Below, in pieces: positions 11,506 to 22,069 of a stretch of DNA of 64,000 bases. Where the stretch lies: contig NZ_CP010401.1 of assembly GCF_001281405.1 (NCBI RefSeq), forward strand, positions 520,001-584,000, read 5' to 3'. This DNA is from Bartonella ancashensis (GTDB lineage: Bacteria; Pseudomonadota; Alphaproteobacteria; Rhizobiales; Rhizobiaceae). How positions within the stretch are numbered: the first letter of the stretch is position 1; each line of letters starts with the position of its first letter. The position numbers and the translations under genes were made by a program. The notes below the pieces were generated by a model. It saw only the letters and a list, made by a program, of their open reading frames with translations. It was not told the origin of the DNA and ran no database searches.

Positions 11506-13038
11506 TTAAATTTGCATTCGTAATTTTTCATTTCCTAATCGATAAGAAATTGCTTCTGCAAGATGGTGACGTGAAAGGTGATGTGCTTCGTCAAGATCGG
11601 CAATGGTTCGTGCAACTCTCAAAATACGATGATAGGCACGCGCGGAAAAGTGCATTTTTTCGCTTACTTCTTGCAATAACGCAGCTGCTTTTTGATCGGG
11701 GATAGAAATTTCTTCAATAATTTTTGCAGGACAATCACTGTTGGTACGAATATGGGGAAGATTTATGTTAGTAAAGCGTTTAGCTTGGATAGCACGAGCC
11801 CGTGCAACACGTTTTGCGACATCGCAACTTTTCTCCGATAATTCTGGTTGCATGAGGTCTATTGTTGTCAAAGAGGGAACATCAATACGCATATCAATTC
11901 GATCGAGTAAAGGGCCTGATATACGGGCTTGATAATCAGTTTGGCAACGTATACCTTTAGCACAAATATAACCTTCCTCACCGGCCATTCCGCATCGGCA
12001 AGGGTTCATGGCAGCAATGAGTTGGATACGTGCAGGGTAGCTAATATGGTGGTTAGCACGGGCAATAATACATTTTCCGCTTTCCAAAGGTTGACGGAGG
12101 GAATCAAGAACTCGTGGAGAGAATTCAGGAAGTTCATCAAGAAATAACACACCGTTATGAGCAAGAGATACTTCTCCTGGTCGTCCCTTAAGGCCACCTC
12201 CAATCATTGCGGCCATGGATGCAGAATGATGTGGGGCGCGGAAAGGACAATGGAGTGATAAGGCCTTAAGAACTGTTTCTCCTGCGATGGAAGCAATCAA
12301 AGACACGTCTAGCAATTCACGGCTGTCAAGGGGTGGTAAAATGGATGGTAAACACTGAGCTAACATAGATTTTCCTGCCCCAGGAGGGCCAACAAAAATA
12401 AGATTATGTCGCCCAGCTGCGCAGACTTCTAAAGCACGTTTAGCGATTTTTTGTCCTTTAATTTCGCAAATATCTGGGAAATCAGTATGGATCGTATATT
12501 GTTGTGGTTGTGGTCTTTTTTGAATTTGAAATCCCCTAAAATGATTAATTATGGCAAGAAGGGTATTTGGTGCAAGAATATCTATATCTGCGTGTGCCCA
12601 TGCAGCCTCAGGTCCACATTTATGAGGGCAAATTAATCCTTTATTTAGCGATAAAGCCGTTATAGCTGTTGGCAGAACACCGTTGACAGCAGTGATAGAT
12701 CCATCTAGCGATAATTCTCCTAGAATAACGTAATCTTGGGCTATCTTGTGAGGAAGAATTTCCATTGCGATCATTAAACCAATAGCAATGGGGAGATCAT
12801 AATGTGATCCTTCTTTTTGTAGATCGGCGGGTGCAAGGTTAATAGTAATGCGTTTATTGGGCATTGAAAGTCCGCAAGCGTGAAAAGCTGCTTGCACGCG
12901 CTCACGGCTTTCTGCGATGGCTTTATCGGCTAATCCAACAATAGCCATTCCTATTTTGCCAGAAGAAATCATAACTTGCACATCAACAGGAATCGCCTCT
13001 AAACCACGAAAAGCAACTGTTGTAATATGGGCAATCAT
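11506..13038 (-). CDS. comM: ComM/YifB-family AAA+ ATPase (Mg-chelatase-like)
   Basis: In Vibrio, ComM is a hexameric branch-migration helicase that helps integrate transformed DNA; many bacteria without competence keep it, and its role in Rhizobiales is unclear. 510 aa. The N-terminal Lon-protease-like fold includes GLADKAIAESRERV and KRITINLAPADLQKEGSHYDLPIA. The AAA+ core has Walker A GPPGAGKSML, PFRAPHHSAS, Walker B GVLFLDELPEF and the arginine-rich sensor region. The four cysteines of a zinc module appear in AMNPCRCGMAGEEGYICAKG and the following IRC. Divergent from tamA across about 400 bp. Confidence 0.93.
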   Translation of the reverse strand: MIAHITTVAFRGLEAIPVDVQVMISSGKIGMAIVGLADKAIAESRERVQAAFHACGLSMPNKRITINLAPADLQKEGSHYDLPIAIGLMIAMEILPHKIAQDYVILGELSLDGSITAVNGVLPTAITALSLNKGLICPHKCGPEAAWAHADIDILAPNTLLAIINHFRGFQIQKRPQPQQYTIHTDFPDICEIKGQKIAKRALEVCAAGRHNLIFVGPPGAGKSMLAQCLPSILPPLDSRELLDVSLIASIAGETVLKALSLHCPFRAPHHSASMAAMIGGGLKGRPGEVSLAHNGVLFLDELPEFSPRVLDSLRQPLESGKCIIARANHHISYPARIQLIAAMNPCRCGMAGEEGYICAKGIRCQTDYQARISGPLLDRIDMRIDVPSLTTIDLMQPELSEKSCDVAKRVARARAIQAKRFTNINLPHIRTNSDCPAKIIEEISIPDQKAAALLQEVSEKMHFSARAYHRILRVARTIADLDEAHHLSRHHLAEAISYRLGNEKLRMQI

Positions 13039-13441
13039 TAATTAGTTTTCTCTCCCCTTTGAACTGTGGAAAGAAGATCATATTTATACATAAAAATCAA
13101 GAAGCGTTTATATAGCCATTTGCTAGTGGAAAAGTCTATTGTATAGATAGGGTTCATAGTGTGCTTATAGAGAGCGGTTTATATAAATTAACTATGACGA
13201 CATCCAGTTAAATAAACATTGTTAGATGTATCAATGCATGTGTTAAGAGGAGAACGTTTTATTCGACAGTGGTTCGTGTTTTTCTAATCATGTCCTGAAA
13301 TTTTGAGTGGTACGCGCTGCAAAAAAAGGCGGTATTTCACGGGGTGAAGAGTTTGCCACGAGAATCAAAATAGTAGGGATGTTCTTTTTATACTTTAGTG
13401 GAAAAAGTATAATAAAAAGCCTGCTGAGGTATCCTAATTTT
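13039..13441. other. Divergent intergenic region between comM and tamA
   Basis: About 400 bp holding the promoters of two divergent genes. The tamA reading frame is open upstream of the chosen ATG as far as a GTG at 13307, but this stretch lacks a ribosome-binding site and would put charged residues ahead of the signal peptide. No RNA or repeat was recognised. Confidence 0.5.
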
Positions 13442-15409
13442 ATGATGTGCTGGATAAGGATTTTGCTATGTTTTGGGGCTACACGTGGTGTATGTGTGGT
13501 GTTGTTTTTTGTCTTTTTTTCATCAAAGTTGTCGGTAGCATTTGAGCTTTTTGGAGTTCATCTCTTTGGGAAAAAAGAACTACGTCCCTCTTCATACCAT
13601 GTAGATGACACAAAAAGGTCATATACAGTTGAAATTGTTGTGCCGCAAGGAGCTCCATCAGAAGGCCTTAAAATAGCGAAAGCGGCGTCCTCTCTTATTG
13701 CTGATCAAGATCAGATAATTTCCAGCTCTTCTAGTTTACTAGCTAAAGCCCGCTCAGACTATCGTGCCATTTTGTTTGCTCTTTATTCTGATGGGCGTTA
13801 CGGTAGCACTATTAGCATTAAGATCAATGGTCTGGAAGCTGCAGAGTTATCTCCTGTTACTCAATTGCCAGTTCGTTCTGCTATTGTCATTACAGTTGAT
13901 GCTGGCCCACAATATATCTTTGGTGATGTACATATTGATCAAGCTACCTCATTCGCTAAATACAAGACAAGGAAAACACTTTCAGTTGAAGATTTAGGAT
14001 ACAAAATTGGGGCAATTGCAAGGTCTGACATTGTTCTTAAAGCAGAGCAGTGGGCAATTGCAGGGTGGCGTCGACAAGGCTATGCAAAGGCAGAGATCAG
14101 TAGTTATGATATCGTTGTTGATCATGTTGCACGTACTGTCCGGGCGCGAATTTCCATTGATCCTAAACAAAAGGTCTATTATGGCCCTTTAGATGTGCGT
14201 AATATCAGTAAACATCCACGTGTAGATTCAGATTATATTGCGTGGATGACAGGATTGAAAGTGGGGCAACAATATAATGCTGAAGACTTGGATAATGCGA
14301 ATAAAAGGGTGACACGACTGGATATTTTTCACGCTGTGGATATTCATGAAGCCGATACGGTAAGCGGCAATGGCTATCTACCGCTTTCACTAATTGTGGA
14401 AGAGCGTAAGGCGCGGCGTTTTGGTATTGGTGGAAATTATTCAGTGTTAGATGGTATGGGTTTTGAAGCTTACTGGATGCACAGAAATCTTTTTGGTCGT
14501 GCAGAACGTTTAAAAATTGAAGCCAAAATAAATGGTGCGAGTAATCATCATCAAGAAAAATCAAATTACTTAGAGAACTTTGATTATCTTCTAGGGGCAG
14601 AATTTATCAAACCTGGCATAATCACACCAGATACAGCTTTTGAAGCACAATTGAAAATACAAAGGGATGGTTTAGGCGACTATATTACAACGGCCATCAA
14701 AGGAAAAGTGGGTATTATACATGCTGTCAGTGATGATTTATCAGGGCAGGCTGCTGTGTTGGTCTACAGTGGTCACACACTCGATAATTATCATGGAGAT
14801 CGTCACTTCGCAACGATTGGGTTACAAAGCGGTATCGTTTACGATAGTCGTAATAACAAGTTTAATGCTATAAAGGGCGCGTATAGTGAGGTAACTATCA
14901 ATCCGTTTTACGAAACGAAGTTTAATCACTTTATGACAAAGATAGTTGCAGAGGGTCGTTCTTATTGGGCATTTGATAAGAAAAATCGTTTTATTTTTGC
15001 GACACGTGCAAAATTTGGCACAATTATTGGACGTGATGTTGCTTTATTGCCCCAGGATATGCTCTTTTTTTCTGGTGGTGGTGGATCTGTTCGCGGGTAT
15101 GCTTATCGCAATATCGGTATTAAAACAGAAGATGGTTCCGTTGCGGGTGGGTATGTACTTGCCGAAGGTTCTGCAGAACTACGTTTTTCTTTGGGTGAGA
15201 AAATAGGATTTGTTAATTTTATTGACGGTGGTTATGTTGGGGAAAGAATTCACTTCGGCCTTTCACAAAAAATTAAATGGGGTGCTGGTTTTGGAGGACG
15301 CTATATGACAAATTTTGGTCCTTTACGATTCGATATAGCGTGGCCTCTTCAGCGTGAAAATGGTGATCCTAAAATGGGGTTCTATGTAGGTATAGGGCAA
15401 GCATTCTAA
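13442..15409 (+). CDS. tamA: TamA-like outer-membrane Omp85 protein (translocation and assembly module subunit)
   Basis: Omp85-family outer-membrane beta-barrel that, with TamB, helps insert outer-membrane proteins and, in recent work, supports phospholipid transport. 655 aa from the ATG at 13442, which has GAGG about 12 bp upstream and gives a hydrophobic signal peptide (MMCWIRILLCF to SSKLSVAFE). The periplasmic part has POTRA-like repeats (GPQYIFGDVHID; VYYGPLDVRNIS). The barrel carries the Omp85 signature GGGGSVRGYAYRNIG and ends in a C-terminal phenylalanine (YVGIGQAF), as expected for BAM substrates. Its stop codon overlaps the tamB start by one base. Confidence 0.92.
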   Translation: MMCWIRILLCFGATRGVCVVLFFVFFSSKLSVAFELFGVHLFGKKELRPSSYHVDDTKRSYTVEIVVPQGAPSEGLKIAKAASSLIADQDQIISSSSSLLAKARSDYRAILFALYSDGRYGSTISIKINGLEAAELSPVTQLPVRSAIVITVDAGPQYIFGDVHIDQATSFAKYKTRKTLSVEDLGYKIGAIARSDIVLKAEQWAIAGWRRQGYAKAEISSYDIVVDHVARTVRARISIDPKQKVYYGPLDVRNISKHPRVDSDYIAWMTGLKVGQQYNAEDLDNANKRVTRLDIFHAVDIHEADTVSGNGYLPLSLIVEERKARRFGIGGNYSVLDGMGFEAYWMHRNLFGRAERLKIEAKINGASNHHQEKSNYLENFDYLLGAEFIKPGIITPDTAFEAQLKIQRDGLGDYITTAIKGKVGIIHAVSDDLSGQAAVLVYSGHTLDNYHGDRHFATIGLQSGIVYDSRNNKFNAIKGAYSEVTINPFYETKFNHFMTKIVAEGRSYWAFDKKNRFIFATRAKFGTIIGRDVALLPQDMLFFSGGGGSVRGYAYRNIGIKTEDGSVAGGYVLAEGSAELRFSLGEKIGFVNFIDGGYVGERIHFGLSQKIKWGAGFGGRYMTNFGPLRFDIAWPLQRENGDPKMGFYVGIGQAF

Positions 15410-18400
15410 TGAAGAAGTTATTTTATGTAACAGGAGGGGTATTCGGGATTCTTTTTTTCTCAATAAGTTTTTTTATGCTTATTCAAAAAAACAATTTGCC
15501 CTTTAATTGGATAGCGATTGGTGATCAATCGTGGCTTGTGTCTTTTATTGAACGTAAAATTTCAACATCTGATCGACAGATTCGTCTGCATAATGTGCGA
15601 GGAGTATTTTCATCTCAGTTGTCAGTGGAGACAGTTACGGTTAGTGATCGCAAGGGTACTTGGCTCGAAATTACTCATGCCAAAATCGATTGGAATCGTC
15701 TAGCCTTGTTTAAGGGAATGATTGATATTAATAAGCTATCAGCAGAGCGGATCGCTTTTTTACGTAAACCACAGAAATCTTCGTCCAGCTCTCTTTTTAA
15801 GTTTAGTGATTTTTCTATACCCAATGTACCTCTGCCCATTTCTATCAGTGAATTTATCGCTGAGCGTGTAATTTTTAAGCATAGCTTTTTTGGTCTTTTT
15901 GCAGATATGTCGCTAAAAGGACGTGTAAGCTTGAATATGGATGGTTTTGACGCCGATGTTGTAGCTCGCCGCCTAGATGCACCAGGCCATTTATCTATTT
16001 TGACAAAAATATCCAAAAGCAGTCGTATAGCCCAAGTGAATATTAATGTTGATGAGCCCAAAAATGGTATTTTAGCACATATCCTTTCTATTGAAGGATA
16101 TCCTGAGTTAAATTTTGCTATGGAGGGTAATGGTAATTTTGATGATTTGGTTGTTAAAGTTCTTTTAGAGACAAATCGTCAATCTATTTTAGATGGTAAG
16201 ATTATTTTTACTGGTACTGAAGAAGGTCATCATCTTTCTGCTCAGTTGGATGGTATGATTATTCTTTTAATGCCCTTACAATATAGAGATTTTTTTGATC
16301 CTGATATAAAGCTAAAAGCAGAAATGGTAATGACAAAAGAAGGTGTAATGCGCCTTGATCAGATGGTTATCCAAGGAGAAAGAATTAATGTTACTTCGCA
16401 TGCTGAAGTAGCTAGTGACGGGTTTTTACGGCGCCTTTTTGTTAACGGTAATATGAAGTTCAATGAAAATCGTGAATCAGCACATTTATTGTCATCAGAG
16501 ATAGAATATGCAGATAACCTTGCTTTGACTATTGATTATGGTCGCGAAGGAGAACAAACTTGGAAAGGACAGCTTCGTTTTCATAATTTGGGAAATAAGA
16601 ATATTTATATTCGTGATGCAGTTTTTGATATGGGGGGCGTAAGCGAAAATCTCGATGATGTTGGGTCTCGTCATGTGGGTATTCAAGTTGGAGGGGTTTT
16701 GCAAGGAGTGAGAAACACAGAGAGCATGATGACCAATGATTTGGATCAAACAATTCATGTGCATGTTGATGCGGATATTTTGGCTGGGAAATCAATCTCT
16801 ATTCATAACTTTGATATAAATGCTCAAGATTTTTCTGTTTGGTTGAAAGGGAAGATAGATAATTTTATTTTTAAAGGAGATCTTGGATTAAAAGCGCAAA
16901 ATTTAGTTCCATTAGGCTTTTTGAGTTCACGACCGCTGTCTGGTGGTGCAGATATTGAGGCTAAAGGAACGGTAAATTTAGTTAATAATTTTTTTAATCT
17001 TAAATTGTCAGGAATGGTTGATAATTTAACAGTGGGGACTACAATTGTTGATCATTTATTAAGGGGAAATCTGACTTTTTCAGGCGCGGTTATTCAGGAT
17101 GTTGCGGGTGTAACAGTTCGTAACTTAAATTTAAATAACCAATACGCTTCTTTAAAAGCAAATGGTTATTATTCAGATATGAATGCGGAAATGGATTTTT
17201 CTGCTAGGGTATCTGATATTTCTATGTTGGATTCGAGAATGGATGGTGCAGTTGCAATAAAGGGTACTGTTAGGGGATCTAATGGTCCTATTGAGATTAA
17301 TACTCGTATTCATGCCTCTGAAGCATTTCTGATAGAAAAAAAACTTCAGGAGATGACATTTAATATTCATACATTTGTAGATAATACATCACCGGAGATT
17401 CCTCATTTTACTGGTTTTATAAAAGGAGAAGGGATTTTAGCTGAGAAGCCATTGAAATTATCTGTTTCTTTTAACAATTCTGAGCATTTTTGGAAATTTC
17501 AGGATATAAATATTAAAGGAGGGGATGCGGAAATAACAGGTGATTTTGCGAGAACATTTGAAGGTTTTTTAGAAGGATCCTTGCATGTTGATGCTGATGA
17601 CATCACAATATTTTCTGCATTATTATTACAGGATGGGCGCGGAAGTGTGAAAGGAGATTTTCTATTTAATGAGCAAAATAGCAAACAGAGGGTTAATTTA
17701 AAGGCTGATGTTGATCAGTTTATATTTGCGAGCAATGAAATAGGAAAATTAAATATATCAGCTGATATATTTAATCCTTTTAAGGCAATAGAGTTTGAAG
17801 GATTTGTTGATGCAGAGAAGATTCAAACCCCACTGATAAAAATCAATCACCTAACTGTTCGTGCCAACAACAATGATGGGCAAACAGCGTTTAATATTCA
17901 GTCGGTATTGCATGATGATATAAACGCGCAACTTTCTGGTTTTGTGGTAACAAAAGGGTTGCAGTTAGGTGTAAGACAGCAGGTATGGCTTGAAACTGTA
18001 GATGTTAAAAAATCAGATTTTCATGCAACATTATTAAAATCAGCGGCTATTATTTTTGGTGAAGAGAAAGTCATAGTGAGTGAATTAGGATTTTCTGTCA
18101 ATGACGGCCGGATTATCTTTGCAGGTGATTTTCAGGATATTTTTAATTTGCATATTACAATGAATGCGATGCCAGTTGATTTGGCTAATTTATGGAAACC
18201 TGATCTTGGTGCTACTGGTGAGTTGGAAGGGAAAATTACAATTCGTGGGCATTTGGAAAATTTTGATATAACCTATGATGTAGAGGGTAAAGGTTTGACA
18301 ATTGCTTCTTTTCAGAAAGTAACAGAACCTTTTACGCTTCATACTTCAGGTAAGATGGTTGATAATGTTCTTACTGTCGATGCAAGTTTAAAAGGGGGTG

Positions 18401-20046
18401 GGGGGCAAATGCAAGCGCAAGGAGATATCTCCTTGAATACTCACGAACTTGATTTGCATATTGATTTGAAAAATTTTCCTGCGCGTTTAGCTAATGTTTT
18501 TATCAAGAGGCAAGTCCCAGAAGGAGTAATTGGAGGTAAAATTAATGTTGGTGGGATGTTGAATAATCCATCAGTTTATTTTGAACTTTCTGGTCAAAAT
18601 TTAACAATCGATAAAGGGGTGGTGTCGGCTAATGTAGATATCCGCGGCCTTTATGAGCAATCAATGTTTCGTATTGAGCATATGATTGCAAAAGGATCTA
18701 AAGAATTAAACCTTGCTGCCAAAGGTTCCATTTCCCTGAAAGATACGAATGTCGAGTTAAATGTTGAAGGTACGATGCCGTTAGTTTTCATGGATCAATT
18801 TTTGGCCGAACGTGGGGCACATATTGCAGGGATAGCCAAAATAAATGCTGCTGTTAGCGGGGCTTTATCCCAACCTCAATTAGTGGGACAATTTTCTGTG
18901 GTAGATGGTAGCTTTATTGATACACAGACAAATTTAGGATTACGTAACGTGACGTTGAAGGGTGTATTAAATGGCGATCATATGGTTTTAGAATATGCTC
19001 ATGCACTTGCACTTGGTGGTGGAGATATTTCTGCCTCAGGACGTATTTTCAATAACCTACAAACAGATTTAGTACTTCACCTTGATCATGCCAATTATAA
19101 CAATGGATCCATGATTTTTGCAACGTTAATGGGTGATATGACAGTAAGCGGTCATTTTTTACAAAATCTTGTTATAGGTGGTGATATCACAGTTGAAAAA
19201 GCTGAAATTTTAATACCTAATCATTTTCAAAGTACTATTTTTCTTAATATTAAACATGAAAGTCTGACACAATCAATTCAGAAAACACTTGAATATGCCA
19301 ATATTGAAATTGATAGTCATGCACGTGCTATTTCTGAAAAGCCACCTTCTATCGTGCGGTTGAATGTACAAGTTAATGCACGTAATCAGTTTTTTGTGCG
19401 TGGTCGAGGCTTAGATGCTGAGTTAGGAGGACATATTAATTTAACAGGTTCTCTAGATGACATGCATCCAGTTGGCGAGTTGCGTATGATTCGCGGGCGT
19501 TTTGATATTCTCTCACAGCGCCTTAGTTTTGATACAGGACAGGTAAACTTTAACGGTAATCTTAATCCTACAATTTATTTTATTGTCAATAGTGACAGTG
19601 GCGATATTTCTGTTACTGTAAAAGTGAGTGGAACCTTTGATAATCTTGATATTCAATTTACTTCACAGCCTATTCTTCCACAGGATGAAGTATTGGCACG
19701 TTTGATTTTCAAACGGTCTCTTAATGAATTATCACCTTTCCAGATTGCTCAGCTTGCTGCTGCTGTGGCGGAACTTGCTGGTGCAGCTAATGCGTCTTTA
19801 TTAAGTGCTTTACGGGAAAAAATAGGTCTTGATGATCTTGATGTCATCATTGATGAAAACGGCAATACAGGTTTGCGTATTGGGCGTTATATTCGTGATA
19901 ATGTTTACTTAGGTCTTGAAACTGGGTCAGATAAAACTGCAAAGGGGATGGTTAATTTAGATATTTCACGTTATCTCAAAGCAAAAAGTGTTATAGGAAC
20001 AGAAGAAAATTCTAATTTTGGCTTATTCTATGAGAAAGATTATTAA
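15409..20046 (+). CDS. tamB: TamB-like inner-membrane-anchored AsmA/DUF490 protein
   Basis: Very long periplasm-spanning protein (1545 aa) anchored by one N-terminal helix (LFYVTGGVFGILFFSISFFML). The rest is repetitive beta-rich sequence typical of the bridge-like lipid-transfer group, with recurring strand patterns such as LSGxVDNLTVG and GxITIRGHLENFDI. The C-terminal TamB/DUF490 domain includes GRFDILSQRLSFDTGQVNFNG, LPQDEVLARLIFKRS and NTGLRIGRYIRDNVYLGLE. It begins on the last base of the tamA stop codon (TAATG), so translation is probably coupled. Confidence 0.93.
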   Translation: MKKLFYVTGGVFGILFFSISFFMLIQKNNLPFNWIAIGDQSWLVSFIERKISTSDRQIRLHNVRGVFSSQLSVETVTVSDRKGTWLEITHAKIDWNRLALFKGMIDINKLSAERIAFLRKPQKSSSSSLFKFSDFSIPNVPLPISISEFIAERVIFKHSFFGLFADMSLKGRVSLNMDGFDADVVARRLDAPGHLSILTKISKSSRIAQVNINVDEPKNGILAHILSIEGYPELNFAMEGNGNFDDLVVKVLLETNRQSILDGKIIFTGTEEGHHLSAQLDGMIILLMPLQYRDFFDPDIKLKAEMVMTKEGVMRLDQMVIQGERINVTSHAEVASDGFLRRLFVNGNMKFNENRESAHLLSSEIEYADNLALTIDYGREGEQTWKGQLRFHNLGNKNIYIRDAVFDMGGVSENLDDVGSRHVGIQVGGVLQGVRNTESMMTNDLDQTIHVHVDADILAGKSISIHNFDINAQDFSVWLKGKIDNFIFKGDLGLKAQNLVPLGFLSSRPLSGGADIEAKGTVNLVNNFFNLKLSGMVDNLTVGTTIVDHLLRGNLTFSGAVIQDVAGVTVRNLNLNNQYASLKANGYYSDMNAEMDFSARVSDISMLDSRMDGAVAIKGTVRGSNGPIEINTRIHASEAFLIEKKLQEMTFNIHTFVDNTSPEIPHFTGFIKGEGILAEKPLKLSVSFNNSEHFWKFQDINIKGGDAEITGDFARTFEGFLEGSLHVDADDITIFSALLLQDGRGSVKGDFLFNEQNSKQRVNLKADVDQFIFASNEIGKLNISADIFNPFKAIEFEGFVDAEKIQTPLIKINHLTVRANNNDGQTAFNIQSVLHDDINAQLSGFVVTKGLQLGVRQQVWLETVDVKKSDFHATLLKSAAIIFGEEKVIVSELGFSVNDGRIIFAGDFQDIFNLHITMNAMPVDLANLWKPDLGATGELEGKITIRGHLENFDITYDVEGKGLTIASFQKVTEPFTLHTSGKMVDNVLTVDASLKGGGGQMQAQGDISLNTHELDLHIDLKNFPARLANVFIKRQVPEGVIGGKINVGGMLNNPSVYFELSGQNLTIDKGVVSANVDIRGLYEQSMFRIEHMIAKGSKELNLAAKGSISLKDTNVELNVEGTMPLVFMDQFLAERGAHIAGIAKINAAVSGALSQPQLVGQFSVVDGSFIDTQTNLGLRNVTLKGVLNGDHMVLEYAHALALGGGDISASGRIFNNLQTDLVLHLDHANYNNGSMIFATLMGDMTVSGHFLQNLVIGGDITVEKAEILIPNHFQSTIFLNIKHESLTQSIQKTLEYANIEIDSHARAISEKPPSIVRLNVQVNARNQFFVRGRGLDAELGGHINLTGSLDDMHPVGELRMIRGRFDILSQRLSFDTGQVNFNGNLNPTIYFIVNSDSGDISVTVKVSGTFDNLDIQFTSQPILPQDEVLARLIFKRSLNELSPFQIAQLAAAVAELAGAANASLLSALREKIGLDDLDVIIDENGNTGLRIGRYIRDNVYLGLETGSDKTAKGMVNLDISRYLKAKSVIGTEENSNFGLFYEKDY

Positions 20047-20075
20047 AAAAGGAATACTCAAAAAGATTTACAGTT

Positions 20076-21842
20076 TTAGGATTTTTGTTTCTTGAATTGT
20101 ATATGGTGAAGCTTTTTATAAAGGCTGTCTTTTTTTGATAACAGTTCCAATTCCGTTCCTTGCTCGATGAGGCGTCCATTTTGCATTACAACAATTCTAT
20201 GAGCATGTGCAATTGTTGAAAGGCGATGGGCAATTACAATAGCGGTACGTCCTTTCATGAGGTGATGAAGTGCATCATTAATTTGAGCTTCAGTGTGCGA
20301 ATCCAAAGAGCTTGTTGCTTCATCAAGAATCAAGATTTGGCCATCATGAAGCATAGCCCTAGCAATAGCAATACGCTGTTTTTGCCCACCGGAAAGGTTA
20401 TTACCGTTATCGCCTATTTGTGTTTCATAACCGTCAGGAAAATCCATAATAAAATCATGAGCATTCGCTGCTTTTGCTGCTTTTATGATGTCATCATCAC
20501 TAGCTCCTTCTTTTCCAAGTTTGATATTGTATTTGATGGTTCCTTGAAATAGAAAGATGTCTTGTCCCACATAGGCTATGAGTTTTCTGAGGGAACTAAA
20601 TTTAAGGTAGCGTATGTCTTGATTACCAATTAATATACGCCCCTGTGTTGGGTCATAAAGGCGCATAATGAGATTGATGAGGGTTGATTTTCCTGCACCA
20701 GATGGTCCCACTAATGCTGTCATTTTTCCAGCTTCTATTTCAAAGTTTATATCATTTAGTATTGTTTGACTATTCTCATATGCGAAAGAGACATGTTCAA
20801 AACGGATAGAATGTTGTGTTTTATGAAAATCCTTAGCGTTTTCATGTTCTACAATAGTTAGAGGATGGTCAAGTATCTCAAACATCGTGCGGAGACTTAC
20901 TAAACCAGATTCAATTTTAACGCGTACATTTGCTAGTCTTTTTGCAGGTTCATAGGCTAAAAGTAAAGCTACAATGAAAGACATTAATTCACCTTGAACG
21001 CCCGTGCGTTGGGTTGCGAGATAACCAGAAAAGCAAATGACAATTGCAATTGCGATTCCAGCGAGCGTCTCCATAATTGGACTCATGGCGGCTTCAAGAG
21101 TGGCAATATTGTTAGCTTTTTGCTCAACATCACCAACAGCTTCATTCATGCGTTTTTTCATTAATTCTTCAAGTGCAAAAGCCTTAATAACTCGAATACC
21201 GGTGGAAGTTTCTTGCATTATTTTAATAATCTTTCCAAGAGAAAGAAGTTCTTTTTCCATGAGATTGCGTACACGTTTTAGGGTTATTCGAATCCCGAAT
21301 AGAGCCAATGGTCCAACAAACAAGGTAATAGCAATGAGTGTGAAATTTTGAATAAACATCACAAGCAAGAGGCCGATGACAGAAAGTAAATCACGTACAA
21401 AAGTTGTAATAATTGTATTGATAATATTGCGGGCTTCTATTGCGTTGTGGGTTATACGAATGAGAAGATCAGAGGAAGCATTATTTTGATAAAAAGATAC
21501 CCCTTGTTGCATGAGACGTGCATAGATCTTACGCTGTTGTTCGGCCACAATACTGTTTCCGGCTTTGTTTAAGAAGTAGGTTTGTGCAAAAGTTGCTATT
21601 CCTTTGAGAATAAAAATAAAAGCAATGATGCTAGAAATGAGAACAATCATATTAAGATTATGCGCATCAATGATATGATTAACAACATCACGCATAATCC
21701 ATGCACTAGTTGCAGTGGTTATGGAAATGATAATCATTGAGGCAATGGCAGCGCTATACCAATGTATATGCTTACGAAAATTTTCTTTTAAAAGACGAGT
21801 GATTAAGTGTCTATCGGAAGAGGAAATTAATTTTTTGATCAT
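20076..21842 (-). CDS. MsbA-like ABC exporter (fused membrane and ATPase domains)
   Basis: 588 aa half-transporter that would act as a homodimer. The N-terminal six-helix membrane domain spans residues 30-320. The ATPase domain has Walker A GPSGAGKST, Q-loop YVGQDIFLF, signature LSGGQKQR, Walker B ILILDEATSS and H-loop AHRLSTI. It belongs with the lipid A/lipid flippase-like exporters; Rhizobiales have several paralogues, so the substrate is not certain. Convergent with tamB, 29 bp apart. Its upstream region holds a 14-bp inverted repeat separated by 64 bp. Confidence 0.9.
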   Translation of the reverse strand: MIKKLISSSDRHLITRLLKENFRKHIHWYSAAIASMIIISITTATSAWIMRDVVNHIIDAHNLNMIVLISSIIAFIFILKGIATFAQTYFLNKAGNSIVAEQQRKIYARLMQQGVSFYQNNASSDLLIRITHNAIEARNIINTIITTFVRDLLSVIGLLLVMFIQNFTLIAITLFVGPLALFGIRITLKRVRNLMEKELLSLGKIIKIMQETSTGIRVIKAFALEELMKKRMNEAVGDVEQKANNIATLEAAMSPIMETLAGIAIAIVICFSGYLATQRTGVQGELMSFIVALLLAYEPAKRLANVRVKIESGLVSLRTMFEILDHPLTIVEHENAKDFHKTQHSIRFEHVSFAYENSQTILNDINFEIEAGKMTALVGPSGAGKSTLINLIMRLYDPTQGRILIGNQDIRYLKFSSLRKLIAYVGQDIFLFQGTIKYNIKLGKEGASDDDIIKAAKAANAHDFIMDFPDGYETQIGDNGNNLSGGQKQRIAIARAMLHDGQILILDEATSSLDSHTEAQINDALHHLMKGRTAIVIAHRLSTIAHAHRIVVMQNGRLIEQGTELELLSKKDSLYKKLHHIQFKKQKS

Positions 21843-21852
21843 ATGTTTTTTT

Positions 21853-21944
21853 ATCTTTTATCATTGTAGTATGCAAGATAGGGCTGCACACCGCAGAGAG
21901 GCTTTTCTGCTCCGAGAAACACCTTGTCTGCAATGATAAAAGAT
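21853..21944. repeat. Long stem-loop: perfect 14-bp inverted repeat with structured interior
   Basis: Arms at 21853-21866 (ATCTTTTATCATTG) and 21931-21944 are perfect complements. The 64-bp interior contains a smaller hairpin, GCAGA ... TCTGC. No T run follows on either strand in the position needed for an intrinsic terminator. It sits between infC and the ABC exporter, directly ahead of the exporter's ATG at 21842. It could be a 5' untranslated structure, a small RNA or a miniature repeat. Function unknown. Confidence 0.45.
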
Positions 21945-22069
21945 TCTGTACGCCAACTATAGCAATGGGCATTCAATACTACACCTTGCTCATACTATGG
22001 ATGTCACCATCCTTTTTAGTAACATCCTTAATATCTTTACTAAATAACAGATGATTCGCCAGCCACAGA

